Below, piece after piece: positions 44,233 through 44,326 of a DNA stretch of 44,326 nt (positions are counted from its first letter, which is position 1; the number at the start of each line of letters is the position of its first letter). Source of the stretch: Paulinella micropora (taxonomy: Eukaryota; Cercozoa; Imbricatea; Euglyphida); assembly GCA_009731375.1 (NCBI GenBank), contig BJOX01000207.1, positions 591,668-635,993 of the forward strand, written 5' to 3'. A program made the position numbers and the translations under genes. The notes below the pieces were generated by a model. The model made no database searches. It was given only the letters and a program-made list of their open reading frames with translations, and was not told the origin of the DNA.

Positions 44233-44326
<94 letters not shown>
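43380..44326 (+). repeat. Terminal microsatellites: (TTCTAC)n, (TA)n, (CATTA)n, (TG)n, (TC)n, (CA)n
   Basis: (TTCTAC)n at 43422-43455, (TA)n at 43601-43640, (CATTA)n at 43690-43730, (TG)n at 43755-43830. From about 43875 to the end there is (TC)n with CTCTT, CACA and CTCA interruptions. No gene is seen. Confidence 0.85.

Noticed and set aside
43875-44326. Telomeric or subtelomeric end
   Set aside because: The sequence is (TC)n with (CA)n patches and no TTAGGG- or TTTAGGG-type repeat. It is simply where the window stops.

Overview
The window is eukaryotic nuclear DNA. It has spliced genes with GT-AG introns, two TTAA-flanked piggyBac transposons, tRNA-derived SINEs, and an extreme load of microsatellites: (TATG)n, (CTAT)n, (GTT)n, (ATT)n, (CTA)n, (TTC)n, (TA)n and (TC)n. 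The mix of a bacterial-type CoA-transferase, an EF-hand and piggyBac would fit a unicellular alga or alveolate such as a chromerid, but this is a guess from style; no marker in the window fixes the taxon.

Region 1 (38-32439, + strand). What looks like 32 kb of simple repeat is, in my reading, one gene. The short unique islands between the microsatellites are exons of 31-95 nt. They carry AG acceptors and GT donors, and their reading phases match across almost every junction. Joined in order they read as the C-terminal half of a bacterial-type acyl-CoA:acetate/3-ketoacid CoA-transferase (landmarks DISQN, GKVRKFV, EIAPG, DVLDQMGF, EPMGLKERMF, NYDNF, SRYTT), followed by an EF-hand (DQDGNNKVTALE) and a weaker second EF-like hand (GDRPDG). 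About 1.05 kb of coding sequence lies in 32.4 kb. The N-terminal half must lie upstream of the window.

Around most exons the intron also carries partial copies of that exon. Copies upstream keep the acceptor and the 5' part of the exon. Copies downstream keep the 3' part and the donor. About 65 such fragments are present, each embedded in microsatellite. This exon fraying is the most unusual feature of the window.

Inserted in the introns are three tRNA-derived SINEs with (TTA)n tails plus a diverged truncated fragment (16.7-18.3 kb), four copies of a 5'-truncated retroposon whose 3' end runs into (TCTA)n (6.4, 15.7, 16.0 and 28.7 kb), a double-hairpin palindromic element, a 63-bp tandem array (12.9-13.2 kb) and a 28-bp minisatellite (4.5-5.1 kb).

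Region 2 (32.4-35.9 kb) is intergenic: degenerate copies of the last exon, a 181-bp foldback, two facing double-hairpin elements, short minisatellites and microsatellites.

Region 3 (35927-42039) holds two piggyBac elements in the same orientation, 2883 and 2879 bp long and 351 bp apart, each bounded by TTAA. The first encodes an intact 714-residue spliced transposase with a D321/D405/D517 triad and a C-terminal zinc-binding domain. The second is a pseudogene with at least five frameshifts and a nonsense codon. Their terminal sequences have diverged, but both keep four CCAATTGG-type palindromes at the same spacing.

Region 4 (42.0-44.3 kb) has a diverged tandem duplication carrying a small unrecognised reading frame, then TA, CATTA, TG and TC microsatellites to the end. 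Assembly gaps (N) lie at 2900-2909, 10829-11783, 21375-21384, 31507-32027 and 34812-34821, all inside simple repeats.
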